Below are positions 1 through 8,116 of a stretch of 64,000 bases of DNA, one piece after another (position 1 is the first letter of the stretch; every line of letters starts with the position of its first letter). Source of the DNA: RGIG6919 sp045531905 (GTDB lineage Bacteria; Bacillota; Clostridia; Lachnospirales; Lachnospiraceae); the NCBI GenBank assembly GCA_045531905.1, contig JAZSEY010000018.1, positions 6,981 to 70,980 of the forward strand, written 5' to 3'. The notes beneath the pieces were generated by a model. That model saw only the letters and a list, made by a program, of their open reading frames with translations. It was not told the DNA's origin and searched no databases. Position numbers and translations under genes: made by a program.

Positions 1-220
1 TATGGTTGACACCTTTGGCACAGGTAAAGTTTCTGATGAAAAGTTAGTTGACATCATCCGTGAGAATTTTGATTTAAGACCAGCAGGCATTATCAAGATG
101 CTTGACCTTAGACGACCAATCTACAAGCAGACTGCTGCTTATGGACATTTCGGTCGTACTGACATCACGCTTCCATGGGAAAACACAGACATGGCAGACA
201 AGCTTAAGAGCTATTTATAA
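1..220 (+). CDS. metK: S-adenosylmethionine synthetase, C-terminal part
   Basis: The gene is cut by the left window edge; the last 72 or so residues are visible, and the reading frame is set by codons starting at position 2. MetK makes S-adenosylmethionine from methionine and ATP in the cytosol. The visible part carries the family C-terminus: VDTFGTG, the RPAGIIKMLDLRRPIY segment, then AYGHFGR and PWE. It ends 23 bases before the next gene on the same strand, so the two may be co-transcribed. The identification is firm because this tail is highly conserved in bacterial MetK; the N-terminal active-site parts cannot be checked here. Confidence 0.95.
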   Translation, partial: MVDTFGTGKVSDEKLVDIIRENFDLRPAGIIKMLDLRRPIYKQTAAYGHFGRTDITLPWENTDMADKLKSYL

Positions 221-243
221 GAGAAAAAGGGGAGATTAGCCTT

Positions 244-1182
244 ATGAAGAATATGTTGAATTTTAAAAACTTCACTGCCGAAGAGTTACAAACCATTTTG
301 GATATGGCATTGAAGATGAAAAAGAATCCTGAGAATTATAGCGAACTGTTAAAGGGAAAGAAGCTTTATACATTATTTGAAAAGACTTCTACTAGAACAT
401 TTTTATCCTTTACAACAGGTATTACAGAGCTTGGCGGAACCTATTACAACCAGATTTGGGAGGATTCCAACTTTGTATTAGGCGAGCCTGTTTCTGAGCT
501 TCGTTATATCGGACGTAATGTAGATATCATCATGGCTCGTTTAATTAAGAATGAGACCGTTGAAATGTTTGGTGCTAATACATCTGTTCCATTTATTAAC
601 GGCTGTGACAGCACTTACCATCCATGCCAGATTTTGGCAGATGCTTTGACCATTTTGGAGCATTTTGGAACTTTGGATGTAAAACTCCTTTACATCGGTG
701 CTAAGAACAATGTATTTAATTCATTGGTAGAATTCTTTACCAAGATGCAGAAGGGTACCTTATATGGTCTTACTCCATTGGTAAATGAAACTGCTGTGGA
801 GCCTGATTTTTATGAAAAGGCAAAAGAAACAGGTTACTATGTTGAGCTTGACCCAACTATGAGCATGGAAGAGGCTAAGTCATATGTAAAAGATATGGAT
901 TTACTCTATACTGATACATGGGTTGATATGGAATTCTTTAACAATCCTGCATACCAGAAGCAGAAGGAAGAAACCCTTGCGAAAATGATGCCATACCAGA
1001 TTAACGAGGCATTATTAGAGGGCAGCAACGCTAAGGTTATGCACGATATGCCAATGCACGTTGGTTTCGAGATTTCTGAGGAAGTAGAAAAGAGATTCTT
1101 AGAATTTATCTTAGATCAGGCTGAGAACCGTCGTCACGCAGAGAAGGCGGTTATGGCTTATTTGTTAGATAAGAAGTTTTAA
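244..1182 (+). CDS. Ornithine-carbamoyltransferase-like protein with altered substrate motifs
   Basis: A 312-residue protein of the aspartate/ornithine carbamoyltransferase fold. The carbamoyl-phosphate side is kept: STRT near residue 50 and HPCQ near residue 125. The amino-substrate side is not. The ornithine-binding D-x3-SMG loop reads DTWVDMEF, and the catalytic HCLP motif reads HDMP, so the active-site Cys is replaced by Asp. The last Arg of the usual STRTR is Phe. From known family chemistry it should carbamoylate an amine other than ornithine, or no longer do catalysis; the true substrate cannot be read from sequence. A GGGGAG site lies about 10 bases upstream of ATG 244. No arginine biosynthesis gene is nearby; metK is upstream and pyrBI downstream. 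Confidence 0.75.
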   Translation: MKNMLNFKNFTAEELQTILDMALKMKKNPENYSELLKGKKLYTLFEKTSTRTFLSFTTGITELGGTYYNQIWEDSNFVLGEPVSELRYIGRNVDIIMARLIKNETVEMFGANTSVPFINGCDSTYHPCQILADALTILEHFGTLDVKLLYIGAKNNVFNSLVEFFTKMQKGTLYGLTPLVNETAVEPDFYEKAKETGYYVELDPTMSMEEAKSYVKDMDLLYTDTWVDMEFFNNPAYQKQKEETLAKMMPYQINEALLEGSNAKVMHDMPMHVGFEISEEVEKRFLEFILDQAENRRHAEKAVMAYLLDKKF

Positions 1183-1187
1183 TATAT

Positions 1188-1216
1188 TAGGCGATTGTCA
1201 TTTGGCAGTCGCCTAT
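1188..1216 (+). terminator. Hairpin after the carbamoyltransferase-like gene
   Basis: AGGCGATTG and its near-complement CAGTCGCCT are separated by a short AT-rich loop directly after the stop codon at 1182. The T-run is weak, so termination may be partial. Confidence 0.55.
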
Positions 1217-1244
1217 TGCACGTTATCTTATATTATTTTATGAT
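1216..1244 (+). promoter_or_regulatory. Promoter for the membrane protein-pyrB-pyrI unit
   Basis: TTGCAC (1216-1221) and TATGAT (1239-1244) are separated by 17 bases, just after the terminator hairpin and before the ATG at 1260. This fits a housekeeping sigma promoter; it is read by eye only. Confidence 0.5.
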
Positions 1245-1259
1245 TAGGTAGGTACTGTC

Positions 1260-1757
1260 ATGCATTTCGACTATGTCATGTGGCTCAATATTATAACAGC
1301 ACTTTTGTTTTTTGGCTTTTTACTGCTTTCCGTTTTGTCGGTGCGAAGTATTCTCCGCCAGAAAACCATTGTCATATCCAGTCGGATTGGCAGACAGACC
1401 GGTTTGATTGAAGTCATTAATGTCAACGTTGCTTTATTGATCATTGTAATACTTGTGATATATCGATTATACATTTATATCCCTACTGTTGCAGTATTTG
1501 CATTTTTTATCCTTTCACTGACCAGACTACAAAGTGGTATTTCTAACACGGGCATTTTTGTAGGCATGACCTACATTCCCTGGGAACAGGTAAAGGCTTA
1601 CAAAATGGTCAATGACGACATCAATACACTTCAGGTAAAATTCCGAGCAAACAAACGTCAGTATGTGATGCGTTGTGACAAAAAAGATTTAAGTGCCATT
1701 CAGGCAATATTGAGAAAATTCAGAGTTCCTGAACAGGAAACTATTTCGTTAGATTAA
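1260..1757 (+). CDS. Small membrane protein of unknown function upstream of pyrB
   Basis: A 165-residue protein with about three hydrophobic segments (residues 8-27, 53-70, 73-90) followed by a soluble tail of about 70 residues containing GIFVGMTYIPWEQVKAYK. The topology and the tail recall the DUF5673-type membrane proteins of Clostridia, which is a family impression and not a function. It ends 12 bases before pyrB and shares its promoter, so it is likely co-expressed with pyrimidine genes, but nothing in the sequence links it to that pathway. ATG 1260 follows an AGGTAGG sequence and is the only reasonable start. Confidence 0.7.
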   Translation: MHFDYVMWLNIITALLFFGFLLLSVLSVRSILRQKTIVISSRIGRQTGLIEVINVNVALLIIVILVIYRLYIYIPTVAVFAFFILSLTRLQSGISNTGIFVGMTYIPWEQVKAYKMVNDDINTLQVKFRANKRQYVMRCDKKDLSAIQAILRKFRVPEQETISLD

Positions 1758-1769
1758 AGGAGGCAGATT

Positions 1770-2687
1770 ATGAGACATTTAATTGATCCAATGGATTTAA
1801 GCGTAGCTGACATTGACGAGATTTTAGATCTTGCTGATGACATCATCGCTAACAAAGAACAGTATACCGAGGTCTGTAAGGGCAAAAAGCTCGCTACTCT
1901 GTTCTTTGAACCAAGTACCCGTACCCGTTTGAGTTTCGAAGCGGCCATGATGGAATTGGGCGGTAATATTCTCGGATTTTCAGATGCCGGTTCCTCCTCC
2001 TCTACCAAGGGAGAAAGTGTAGGCGACACTGTAAAGGTAGTATCCTGCTATGCTGACATTATTGCCATGCGTCATCCAAAGGAAGGTGCACCGATGTTGG
2101 CTTCTATGAAGTCTGACGTGCCAATCATCAATGCCGGTGACGGTGGTCACAACCACCCTACTCAGACATTGACAGATTTGCTTACCATTCGTCGTGAGAA
2201 AGGCCGTCTTGATAGCATTACAATTGGATGCTGTGGTGACTTAAAATTTGGACGAACTGTACACTCATTAATCAAGGCAATGTCCCGTTATGAAAATGTC
2301 AACTTCGTTATGATTTCTCCTGTGGAATTACAGATTCCGGACTATATCAAAACAGAAGTGTTTGAAAAGAACAACATCTCTTACAAACAGGTTACTTCCA
2401 TGGACGAAGTGATGCCTGAGTTGGATATCTTGTATATGACTCGTGTACAAAGAGAGCGTTTCTTCAACGAGGCTGATTATGTAAGATTGAAAGATAGTTA
2501 TATTTTGGACTTGGATAAGTTAAAAACAGCTAAACCAGACTTGACTATCATGCATCCACTTCCAAGAGTAAATGAAATTGCCACTGAAGTAGATGACGAC
2601 CCAAGAGCACGCTATTTTGAGCAGGCGTTAAATGGCAAGTATGTGCGCATGGCACTGATTATGTCATTACTGGACCTTAAAAAATAA
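1770..2687 (+). CDS. pyrB: Aspartate carbamoyltransferase catalytic chain
   Basis: This 305-residue enzyme carries out the first committed step of pyrimidine synthesis, joining carbamoyl phosphate and aspartate. All signature motifs are intact: FFEPSTRTRLSFE near residue 48, HPTQTLTDLLTI near residue 130, and MHPLPR near residue 260. Length is normal for the family. AAAGGAGG lies immediately upstream of ATG 1770. It is followed 26 bases later by the regulatory chain pyrI, which implies the dodecameric, allosteric class of enzyme instead of the PyrR-regulated Bacillus type. No PyrR attenuator was recognised in the short leader. Confidence 0.97.
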   Translation: MRHLIDPMDLSVADIDEILDLADDIIANKEQYTEVCKGKKLATLFFEPSTRTRLSFEAAMMELGGNILGFSDAGSSSSTKGESVGDTVKVVSCYADIIAMRHPKEGAPMLASMKSDVPIINAGDGGHNHPTQTLTDLLTIRREKGRLDSITIGCCGDLKFGRTVHSLIKAMSRYENVNFVMISPVELQIPDYIKTEVFEKNNISYKQVTSMDEVMPELDILYMTRVQRERFFNEADYVRLKDSYILDLDKLKTAKPDLTIMHPLPRVNEIATEVDDDPRARYFEQALNGKYVRMALIMSLLDLKK

Positions 2688-2713
2688 CACATTTTTGAAA
2701 GCGAGGTATTTCC

Positions 2714-3133
2714 ATGAATATAGATAGCATTCAAAATGGTATTGTATTAGACCACATTACCGCAGGCAAAGCATTACAACTTTACAAGGATTTGGAGCTT
2801 GGAAAGTTAGACTGTTCCGTTGCCATCATTCAGAATGTTAAGAGCAACAAAATGGGCAAAAAGGACATTTTAAAAATCGACCAGGATGTTTCCGTTAATT
2901 TAGATGTTATCGGTTACATTGACCCGGACATCACAGTTTGTATTATTAAGGACGGTGTAACCGTAGAAAAGCGCAAGGTTGCGCCACCGGCAAAGCTCAT
3001 CAACGTTGTAAAATGCAAAAATCCACGTTGCATTACCACAGCTGAGCCTGACATTGACCAGATTTTCGTACTCACAGATACAGAACATCGTACCTATCGT
3101 TGTGCTTATTGTGAAGACGAACTAAAACAGTAA
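2714..3133 (+). CDS. pyrI: Aspartate carbamoyltransferase regulatory chain
   Basis: A 139-residue protein that binds nucleotide effectors and holds catalytic trimers together. The C-terminal zinc site is visible as two Cys pairs, CKNPRC near residue 101 and CAYC near residue 131. The N-terminal half carries the ALQLYKDLEL and NVKSNKMGKKDILK segments of the effector domain, with Lys residues expected to contact nucleotide phosphates. It lies directly after pyrB with a GCGAGG site before ATG 2714. The pair predicts feedback control by CTP or UTP and stimulation by ATP, from knowledge of the family. Confidence 0.96.
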   Translation: MNIDSIQNGIVLDHITAGKALQLYKDLELGKLDCSVAIIQNVKSNKMGKKDILKIDQDVSVNLDVIGYIDPDITVCIIKDGVTVEKRKVAPPAKLINVVKCKNPRCITTAEPDIDQIFVLTDTEHRTYRCAYCEDELKQ

Positions 3134-3165
3134 ACCTTTGCCAAATGTTTACTAAGAAATTAATC

Positions 3166-3193
3166 TTTACAAATTCTGTCCATGTGTTATAAT
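3166..3193 (+). promoter_or_regulatory. murA promoter
   Basis: TTTACA (3166-3171) and a perfect TATAAT (3188-3193) with 16 bases between them, followed by a leader of about 95 bases before murA. In the leader GACG and CGTC (about 3206-3230) can pair ahead of TTTTT, so a weak attenuator is possible. Confidence 0.65.
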
Positions 3194-3296
3194 GTATTGG
3201 ATATGGACGTTACTGGGCGTAGTGCGTCTTTTTATGAGTTTGAACGACTTTCATGATTTTAGCATATACTAATTTATCAATTTATTGAGGTGTATT

Positions 3297-4598
3297 ATGG
3301 AGCAATATGTTATCAAGGGGGGTAACCCTCTTCAGGGTGAGGTAACGATTGCGGGAGCAAAGAATGCCGCTTTAGGTATTTTAGCTGCAGCTGTTATGAC
3401 TGACGATGAAGTTATCATAGAGAATGTTCCAAATGTCCGCGACACCAGAGTGTTATTACAGGCAATTCAGGGCATTGGTGCAAAGGTGAACTATTTAGAT
3501 GAACATACTGTATCTATTTGCGGTAAGACCATCAAGAATTCAGAAGATCTTTGCGTAGATGACGAGTTTATTCGCAAGATTCGTGCATCTTACTATTTAC
3601 TTGGAGCATTACTTGGAAAATATAAACGGTCTCAGGTTGCACTTCCTGGTGGTTGTGATATTGGTATGAGACCAATTGACCAGCACACAAAGGGCTTTAA
3701 GGCACTGGGCGCTAAAGTAGAGATTAAAAATTCCATGATTACTGTTGCTGCTGATCAGTTAGTTGGTAATCACATTTATTTAGACGTTGTTTCTGTCGGT
3801 GCAACCATTAACATTATGATGGCTGCTGCCTTGGCAGAGGGTAAAACCACTATTGAGAATGCCGCAAAGGAACCACACATCGTAGATGTTGCCAACTTCC
3901 TAAACAGCATGGGTGCCAACATCAAGGGTGCCGGTACAGACGTCATTCGAATTAAAGGCGTGAAGTCCCTAAAAGGAACAGAGTATTCCATCATTCCTGA
4001 CCAGATTGAAGCAGGAACCTTTATGATGGCCGCTGCTGCAACGAAGGGCGATGTGCTGATTAAGAATGTAATTCCAAAACATTTAGAAGCAATCACTTCT
4101 AAATTAATCGAGATTGGTGCCACTGTAGAAGAGTTTGATGATGCAGTCAGAGTAAAAGCCACTGAGCGTTTACACTCAACTAACATCAAAACACTTCCAT
4201 ACCCTGGCTTCCCGACAGATATGCAACCACAGATGGCAGTAACCCTTGCCCTTTCTGATGGCACAAGCATTATCACAGAAAGTATTTTCGAAAACCGATT
4301 CAAATATGTGAATGAGCTTTCTCGCATGGGTGCCAATATTAAGGTAGAAGGTAATGTAGCCGTTATCAATGGTGTACCTGGTTACATCGGTGCCAGCGTA
4401 GTTGCTCCGGACCTTCGTGCAGGTGCTGCATTAGTTATCGCCGGTTTGGTTGCTGAAGGATACACCGTAGTTGATGATATCAAATATATCCAACGAGGCT
4501 ACGAAAAGTTCAGCACAAAGCTTCGTGCTTTAGGTGCACAAATTGAACGAGTGGAATCTGAAAAAGATATTCGCAAATTTAAACTAAAAACAGGTTAA
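3297..4598 (+). CDS. murA: UDP-N-acetylglucosamine 1-carboxyvinyltransferase
   Basis: MurA transfers enolpyruvate from PEP to UDP-GlcNAc, the first committed step of peptidoglycan synthesis, in the cytosol. Lys22 in GAKNAAL and the reactive Cys120 in PGGCDIGMRP are both present, so the enzyme should be sensitive to fosfomycin (Cys form). The length of 433 residues is standard. An in-frame TTG at 3285 would add four residues, but GAGG at 3287-3290 sits 6 bases before ATG 3297, which fixes the start there. It is monocistronic: its own promoter lies upstream and a terminator follows. Confidence 0.96.
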   Translation: MEQYVIKGGNPLQGEVTIAGAKNAALGILAAAVMTDDEVIIENVPNVRDTRVLLQAIQGIGAKVNYLDEHTVSICGKTIKNSEDLCVDDEFIRKIRASYYLLGALLGKYKRSQVALPGGCDIGMRPIDQHTKGFKALGAKVEIKNSMITVAADQLVGNHIYLDVVSVGATINIMMAAALAEGKTTIENAAKEPHIVDVANFLNSMGANIKGAGTDVIRIKGVKSLKGTEYSIIPDQIEAGTFMMAAAATKGDVLIKNVIPKHLEAITSKLIEIGATVEEFDDAVRVKATERLHSTNIKTLPYPGFPTDMQPQMAVTLALSDGTSIITESIFENRFKYVNELSRMGANIKVEGNVAVINGVPGYIGASVVAPDLRAGAALVIAGLVAEGYTVVDDIKYIQRGYEKFSTKLRALGAQIERVESEKDIRKFKLKTG

Positions 4599-4608
4599 AA
4601 TAGCAAGA

Positions 4609-4637
4609 AAAGAGGCCGTCTTACGACAGCCTCTTTT
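4609..4637. terminator. Bidirectional terminator between murA and the sigma/anti-sigma genes
   Basis: AAGAGGCCGTC and GACAGCCTCTT pair around a TTAC loop. T-runs follow on the plus strand and A-rich sequence precedes it, so it can serve the convergent genes on both sides. Confidence 0.8.
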
Positions 4638-4643
4638 TCGTGT

Positions 4644-6230
4644 TTATTTTAACACTTTGATTATCATATAGTATCTTTCCGCATCTAAATCAAGAACAAC
4701 CTTTTTCACATCATTTTCCAAATCAAATCCATAATTTTGCTCCATGATTGAAATGTTACCATTTTCCACAATACCGGCTACCTGTTCTGTAAACACGAGG
4801 TTCGTTCCTAAAGAAATTGTATTATCATAACCGTAACAGTCTCTAAATGCTTCTTCTGGTTCTGTTGTTTGATGGTTACCCTGCTTTTCATATGCATACT
4901 CAATAGTTACACTTTCTCCTGCAGGAATTGTCACTGTATCTGTGATTACGTATAAAGCATATGAATGATATGCCAGATAAGCCATATCAGACAGACTCTT
5001 TCCAAAATGGATAGCCACATCATCTTCACCCGTTTTCGCACCATCATGATCCCAGGTAAGAATATCCGATAATATCTTAACTGCCACCTGACTATACAAC
5101 GTCTTTAGAGATTCTCGGTTACTGATATCTTTTGGCATATCTTTTGCTAGCTGTGCATCCACGCAACGCATCATAACCTCTAAAATGTTTGTTTCATATT
5201 CCTTCTTCTCAACAGTCACTGCCTCTGTCTCGTATGCACTCTTATCCTGCTCTATGAATCCGTCTGCACTTGTATATCCCTGTTCCACATACTCAGACGG
5301 CTTTCCATCCATAAATATAATTGTAGGCTGAATTTCAGCATCCACAGTATTCTTCACATAAAATCCTGCGTATACATATTCACCATCATCAAAATAATTA
5401 TCTACACCAGCAAAATATACGCTATTGATATCCGCTACCTTAAACTTCACGGAATAGTATGCGGTCTTCAGTAAATCCGCTTCTCCCTTAGGAGCATGGA
5501 ACTCATATACTGTGACCGGCTTATTCAGTAACGCTTCATTCAAACTTTCCATATCTGTATTTCGTTCTGCCATCAAAGAACTATACTCATCCGATGACAA
5601 ACTTGGAGAAAATGGACACAACATTCCACTACTATCCTTACCTCTGTAAGCTTCTGCATTGATTGTAATGTCACGTGTTTCATCGTTAACCACAACAGTC
5701 GGTCTACTCTTTGCCAACTCCTTCATGGAATTCATATATGGATACTGTACAGTAATGATTTGCTCAGTATCAGATGTATTCTTCAAAACATAAGCATCTT
5801 TTATTTTTGCATATCCATTTGTACTGATTTTTAGCTCTGAAAAATCATAAGTCATTTCTCGTGTAGCAGTGATTGCACTGTTTTCCTCTCTCAAGCTCAG
5901 AGGCATTAGTGGACCTACATTATAATCCACCCATCCATTTTCAGGATTCATTCCATACTGTGTCTCTTCTGTTGAAATAACCTCTGAACTGTCGTTGCCA
6001 CCTTTTCCATCACCCCAATCCTCTGTGGTGGTATCGGTTGGTGGTATCGGTGTCACTGGCTGCTCCTGATTCATAAATAATACGGCACTCACCACCAATA
6101 CAAAACAGGCTGCACTGGCAAGTACAGATCGCACCCATATTCTATTTTTCACTTTTCTTCGGTTCTCACTCCTTGCAATTAAATCATCATCTATGGAACC
6201 GATAGCATCAAATAAGTCTTCTCTTTTCAT
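4644..6230 (-). CDS. Putative membrane anti-sigma partner with large external domain
   Basis: A 528-residue protein with a short cytoplasmic N-terminus (about 32 residues), one membrane segment (about residues 33-53), a Thr/Ser/Asp-rich linker and a roughly 430-residue outer domain that I do not recognise. The start ATG overlaps the sigma-factor stop as TAATG, so translation is coupled. Gene order and topology suggest an anti-sigma factor, but no zinc-binding HxxxCxxC motif is present in the N-terminus, so it is not a ZAS-type protein. The external domain could sense a cell-surface signal. The function is inferred from context only. Confidence 0.6.
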   Translation of the reverse strand: MKREDLFDAIGSIDDDLIARSENRRKVKNRIWVRSVLASAACFVLVVSAVLFMNQEQPVTPIPPTDTTTEDWGDGKGGNDSSEVISTEETQYGMNPENGWVDYNVGPLMPLSLREENSAITATREMTYDFSELKISTNGYAKIKDAYVLKNTSDTEQIITVQYPYMNSMKELAKSRPTVVVNDETRDITINAEAYRGKDSSGMLCPFSPSLSSDEYSSLMAERNTDMESLNEALLNKPVTVYEFHAPKGEADLLKTAYYSVKFKVADINSVYFAGVDNYFDDGEYVYAGFYVKNTVDAEIQPTIIFMDGKPSEYVEQGYTSADGFIEQDKSAYETEAVTVEKKEYETNILEVMMRCVDAQLAKDMPKDISNRESLKTLYSQVAVKILSDILTWDHDGAKTGEDDVAIHFGKSLSDMAYLAYHSYALYVITDTVTIPAGESVTIEYAYEKQGNHQTTEPEEAFRDCYGYDNTISLGTNLVFTEQVAGIVENGNISIMEQNYGFDLENDVKKVVLDLDAERYYMIIKVLK

Positions 6231-6787
6231 TACACAAATCCCTCATCTTTCAAATACTTCTGTAGTTTCTGTCTGGTTCTGGAAAGTATCATTAATACAT
6301 TGCTCTCCTTTAACTCAAACTCCTTCGCGATTTGTTTTGTTTCCACAGCATAAAAATACCGCTTAATGAAAATACTGCATTCCCGCTCTGTCAAAGTGCG
6401 TAAACACGCATTGATTGCTTCCACAAGTTCTTTTCTCTCAAACTGCGCTTCCACATCCGACGAGGACGCCACAACCTCTTCCAATTCTTCCAATACCAAT
6501 GCGATTTCACCACCGCCTCTTTTTGCGCTGTGACTGGCACGATACTTGTCAAAAGAAAGATTTCTTGTGATTTTACCTAAGAAAATGCGCAAATACGTTG
6601 GTATTGTAGGTGGAATACTTTTCCAAGCCTGCATCCAGGTATCATTCACACACTCCTCTGAATCCTCTGCATTTCCTAAAATGCCCTTTGCAATGGAAAA
6701 ACAGTATGTACCATATTTCATCGCTGTCTTTTCAATTGCACTTTCATCCCTATTACAATATAATTCAATAATCTGTTTATCTTCCAC
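6230..6787 (-). CDS. ECF-type RNA polymerase sigma factor
   Basis: About 185 residues with sigma region 2 (TYCFSIAKGILGNAEDSEECVNDT) and region 4 (LRTLTERECSIFIKRYFYAVETKQIAKEF), the two-domain layout of extracytoplasmic-function sigma factors. It would direct RNA polymerase to a small regulon, probably including its own promoter. Start choice: the ATG at 6793 directly abuts GGAGG with no spacer, whereas the GTG at 6787 stands 6 bases after it, so GTG 6787 is preferred. A longer frame back to TTG 6838 has no ribosome site. It is translationally coupled to the downstream membrane protein. Confidence 0.85.
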   Translation of the reverse strand: MEDKQIIELYCNRDESAIEKTAMKYGTYCFSIAKGILGNAEDSEECVNDTWMQAWKSIPPTIPTYLRIFLGKITRNLSFDKYRASHSAKRGGGEIALVLEELEEVVASSSDVEAQFERKELVEAINACLRTLTERECSIFIKRYFYAVETKQIAKEFELKESNVLMILSRTRQKLQKYLKDEGFV

Positions 6788-6871
6788 ACTCATCCTCCGT
6801 GTTCTATAAAGGCCTTCACTGAATATGACGTAAACCAATTATAAGTCTAACATATTTTTTATAATTTTTTT

Positions 6872-6900
6872 AAAAAAGTTAATGGAGCATCGCTCCATAA
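6872..6900 (-). terminator. Terminator after the MerR-type gene
   Basis: ATGGAGC and GCTCCAT pair around a 3-base loop; on the minus strand the hairpin is followed by AACTTTTTT. It separates the MerR-type gene from the sigma-factor gene. Confidence 0.75.
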
Positions 6901-6905
6901 CTCAA

Positions 6906-7655
6906 TTAGTCATTTTGCGATGCCCCATTTTTCTTAGTTTTCTTCTCTTTTTTCTGTTTATTCTTTCTAAAGAAACCTCTTTTCTCTTTTTCCGGTTCCT
7001 CCATTGCTGCCGCTTCCATTCTTGCTCTTTGCACTTCTCTGATGGTCTCGTCTAGTTTTTTATAACGTGCTTCTGCATGGTCTTCATTTTCACGCATCAG
7101 ATAATCCATCTGTTTTAATATCTGATCCGTCACACGATTGGATACTGTTTCTGACACCTTTGTTCCCACTGTATCCGACAAAGTTCCCTGATTATCCACC
7201 AATGCCTTCGCCACAGCTCTGTTAATGATATCCTGAAACTGTGCCAACTTATGTTCATTCGACAATACTTCCTGTCTATTGGTTTGTGCCTGCGGTAAAG
7301 TTGATTTCTGTTTTTTTGACGCCAAGGTAATAGAATCCTCCTTTACTAACTCCTGTTTTTCTTCTTCTACCTGTGCATTCAATTCGTCCTTTAGCGTTAG
7401 CAACTTATTTAAATCAAATGGTCTGCCACTATAAAAACTTGGCACCAGACTCTTAATCGCTTTTAACTGGAAACCCTGATTCTTTAACGTCTGAATTCCC
7501 TTTAACGCTTCCATGTCCAGTTCTGTATAGTAACGATGCCCCATCTCATTTCTGTGTATCGCAAGCTCTAATTCCTCTTCCCAGTACCGTAAGACATGTG
7601 GCTCAATATTCAGCTTCTTAGAAGCATCTGAAATCAAATATCTCTTCTCACCCAT
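6906..7655 (-). CDS. MerR-type HTH protein with coiled coil and basic tail
   Basis: A 249-residue protein. Residues 5-70 form a MerR-like winged helix (YLISDASKKLNIEPHVLRYWEEE, then GHRYYTELD). A long charged, probably coiled-coil region follows, and the tail is a run of Lys-rich sequence ending NKQKKEKKTKKN. No effector-binding domain of classical MerR proteins is visible. This layout resembles DNA-binding, chromosome-organising proteins such as RacA, or DUF3967 proteins, more than a metal or drug sensor. GGAGG lies 6 bases before ATG 7655; the frame extends further upstream but without a ribosome site. DNA targets are unknown. Confidence 0.75.
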   Translation of the reverse strand: MGEKRYLISDASKKLNIEPHVLRYWEEELELAIHRNEMGHRYYTELDMEALKGIQTLKNQGFQLKAIKSLVPSFYSGRPFDLNKLLTLKDELNAQVEEEKQELVKEDSITLASKKQKSTLPQAQTNRQEVLSNEHKLAQFQDIINRAVAKALVDNQGTLSDTVGTKVSETVSNRVTDQILKQMDYLMRENEDHAEARYKKLDETIREVQRARMEAAAMEEPEKEKRGFFRKNKQKKEKKTKKNGASQND

Positions 7656-7784
7656 AGCAATCCTCCATTTCTTAATTTCCTCTTCTTTGGAAATCTGTCT
7701 AATCATCAGTATAAATGGAGGAGAGTGGAGTTCCAATATCAAACGCATGACATGTATTTATATTTATCGACAAGACATGACATC

Positions 7785-7964
7785 TGAATGAGGCATATAA
7801 GAATCCATCAAAACAGGGTTATAAATGTTTCGACGAGATGCTCTCGCTCCCAAAATGCGTAGCAGTACATAATGCTGTTAAATACACAGCATAAGTACTG
7901 ACGCATTTTGAGGCTCGTCTCAATCATTTATAGCCCTGTTTTGATAACTTTATATGTCCATTCA
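7785..7964 (+). repeat. Long bulged palindrome, copy A
   Basis: First of four related palindromes. The 461-base gap 7656-8116 contains only this element and the downstream promoter. From outside inward: an outer stem of about 30 bp (TGAATG...ATAAATG), unpaired TTTC against TCAAT, a 6-bp stem GACGAG/CTCGTC, a 13-base left loop against AGG, a 10-bp stem CAAAATGCGT/ACGCATTTTG, a left-only bulge AG, a 6-bp stem CAGTAC/GTACTG, an internal loop ATA against AA, and a terminal 7-bp hairpin ATGCTGT/ACAGCAT. The element lies between the MerR-type gene and a broken Rpn-family gene. No reading frame is present. Confidence 0.9.
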
Positions 7965-8007
7965 TATATCAAACTCTATTGTGGAATAATTAAATGTAAT
8001 TTTGTTA

Positions 8008-8036
8008 TTGACATTTTTATCTTTTCTCGCTAATAT
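8008..8036 (+). promoter_or_regulatory. Promoter of the truncated Rpn-family gene
   Basis: A consensus TTGACA (8008-8013) and TAATAT (8031-8036) are spaced by 17 bases, 81 bases before the start codon at 8117. This is one of the strongest promoter matches in the window. Confidence 0.7.
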
Positions 8037-8116
8037 ATAGATATGACTTTATTTTACATTTTTTCATTTTTCAATTGTAATTTACGTTTAACACTGCTAT
8101 AATGAAGGGAGATTAT

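Noticed and set aside
3285..3296. TTG 3285 as the start of murA
   Set aside because: It lies within or before the GAGG site; ATG 3297 has correct spacing and gives the conserved N-terminus.
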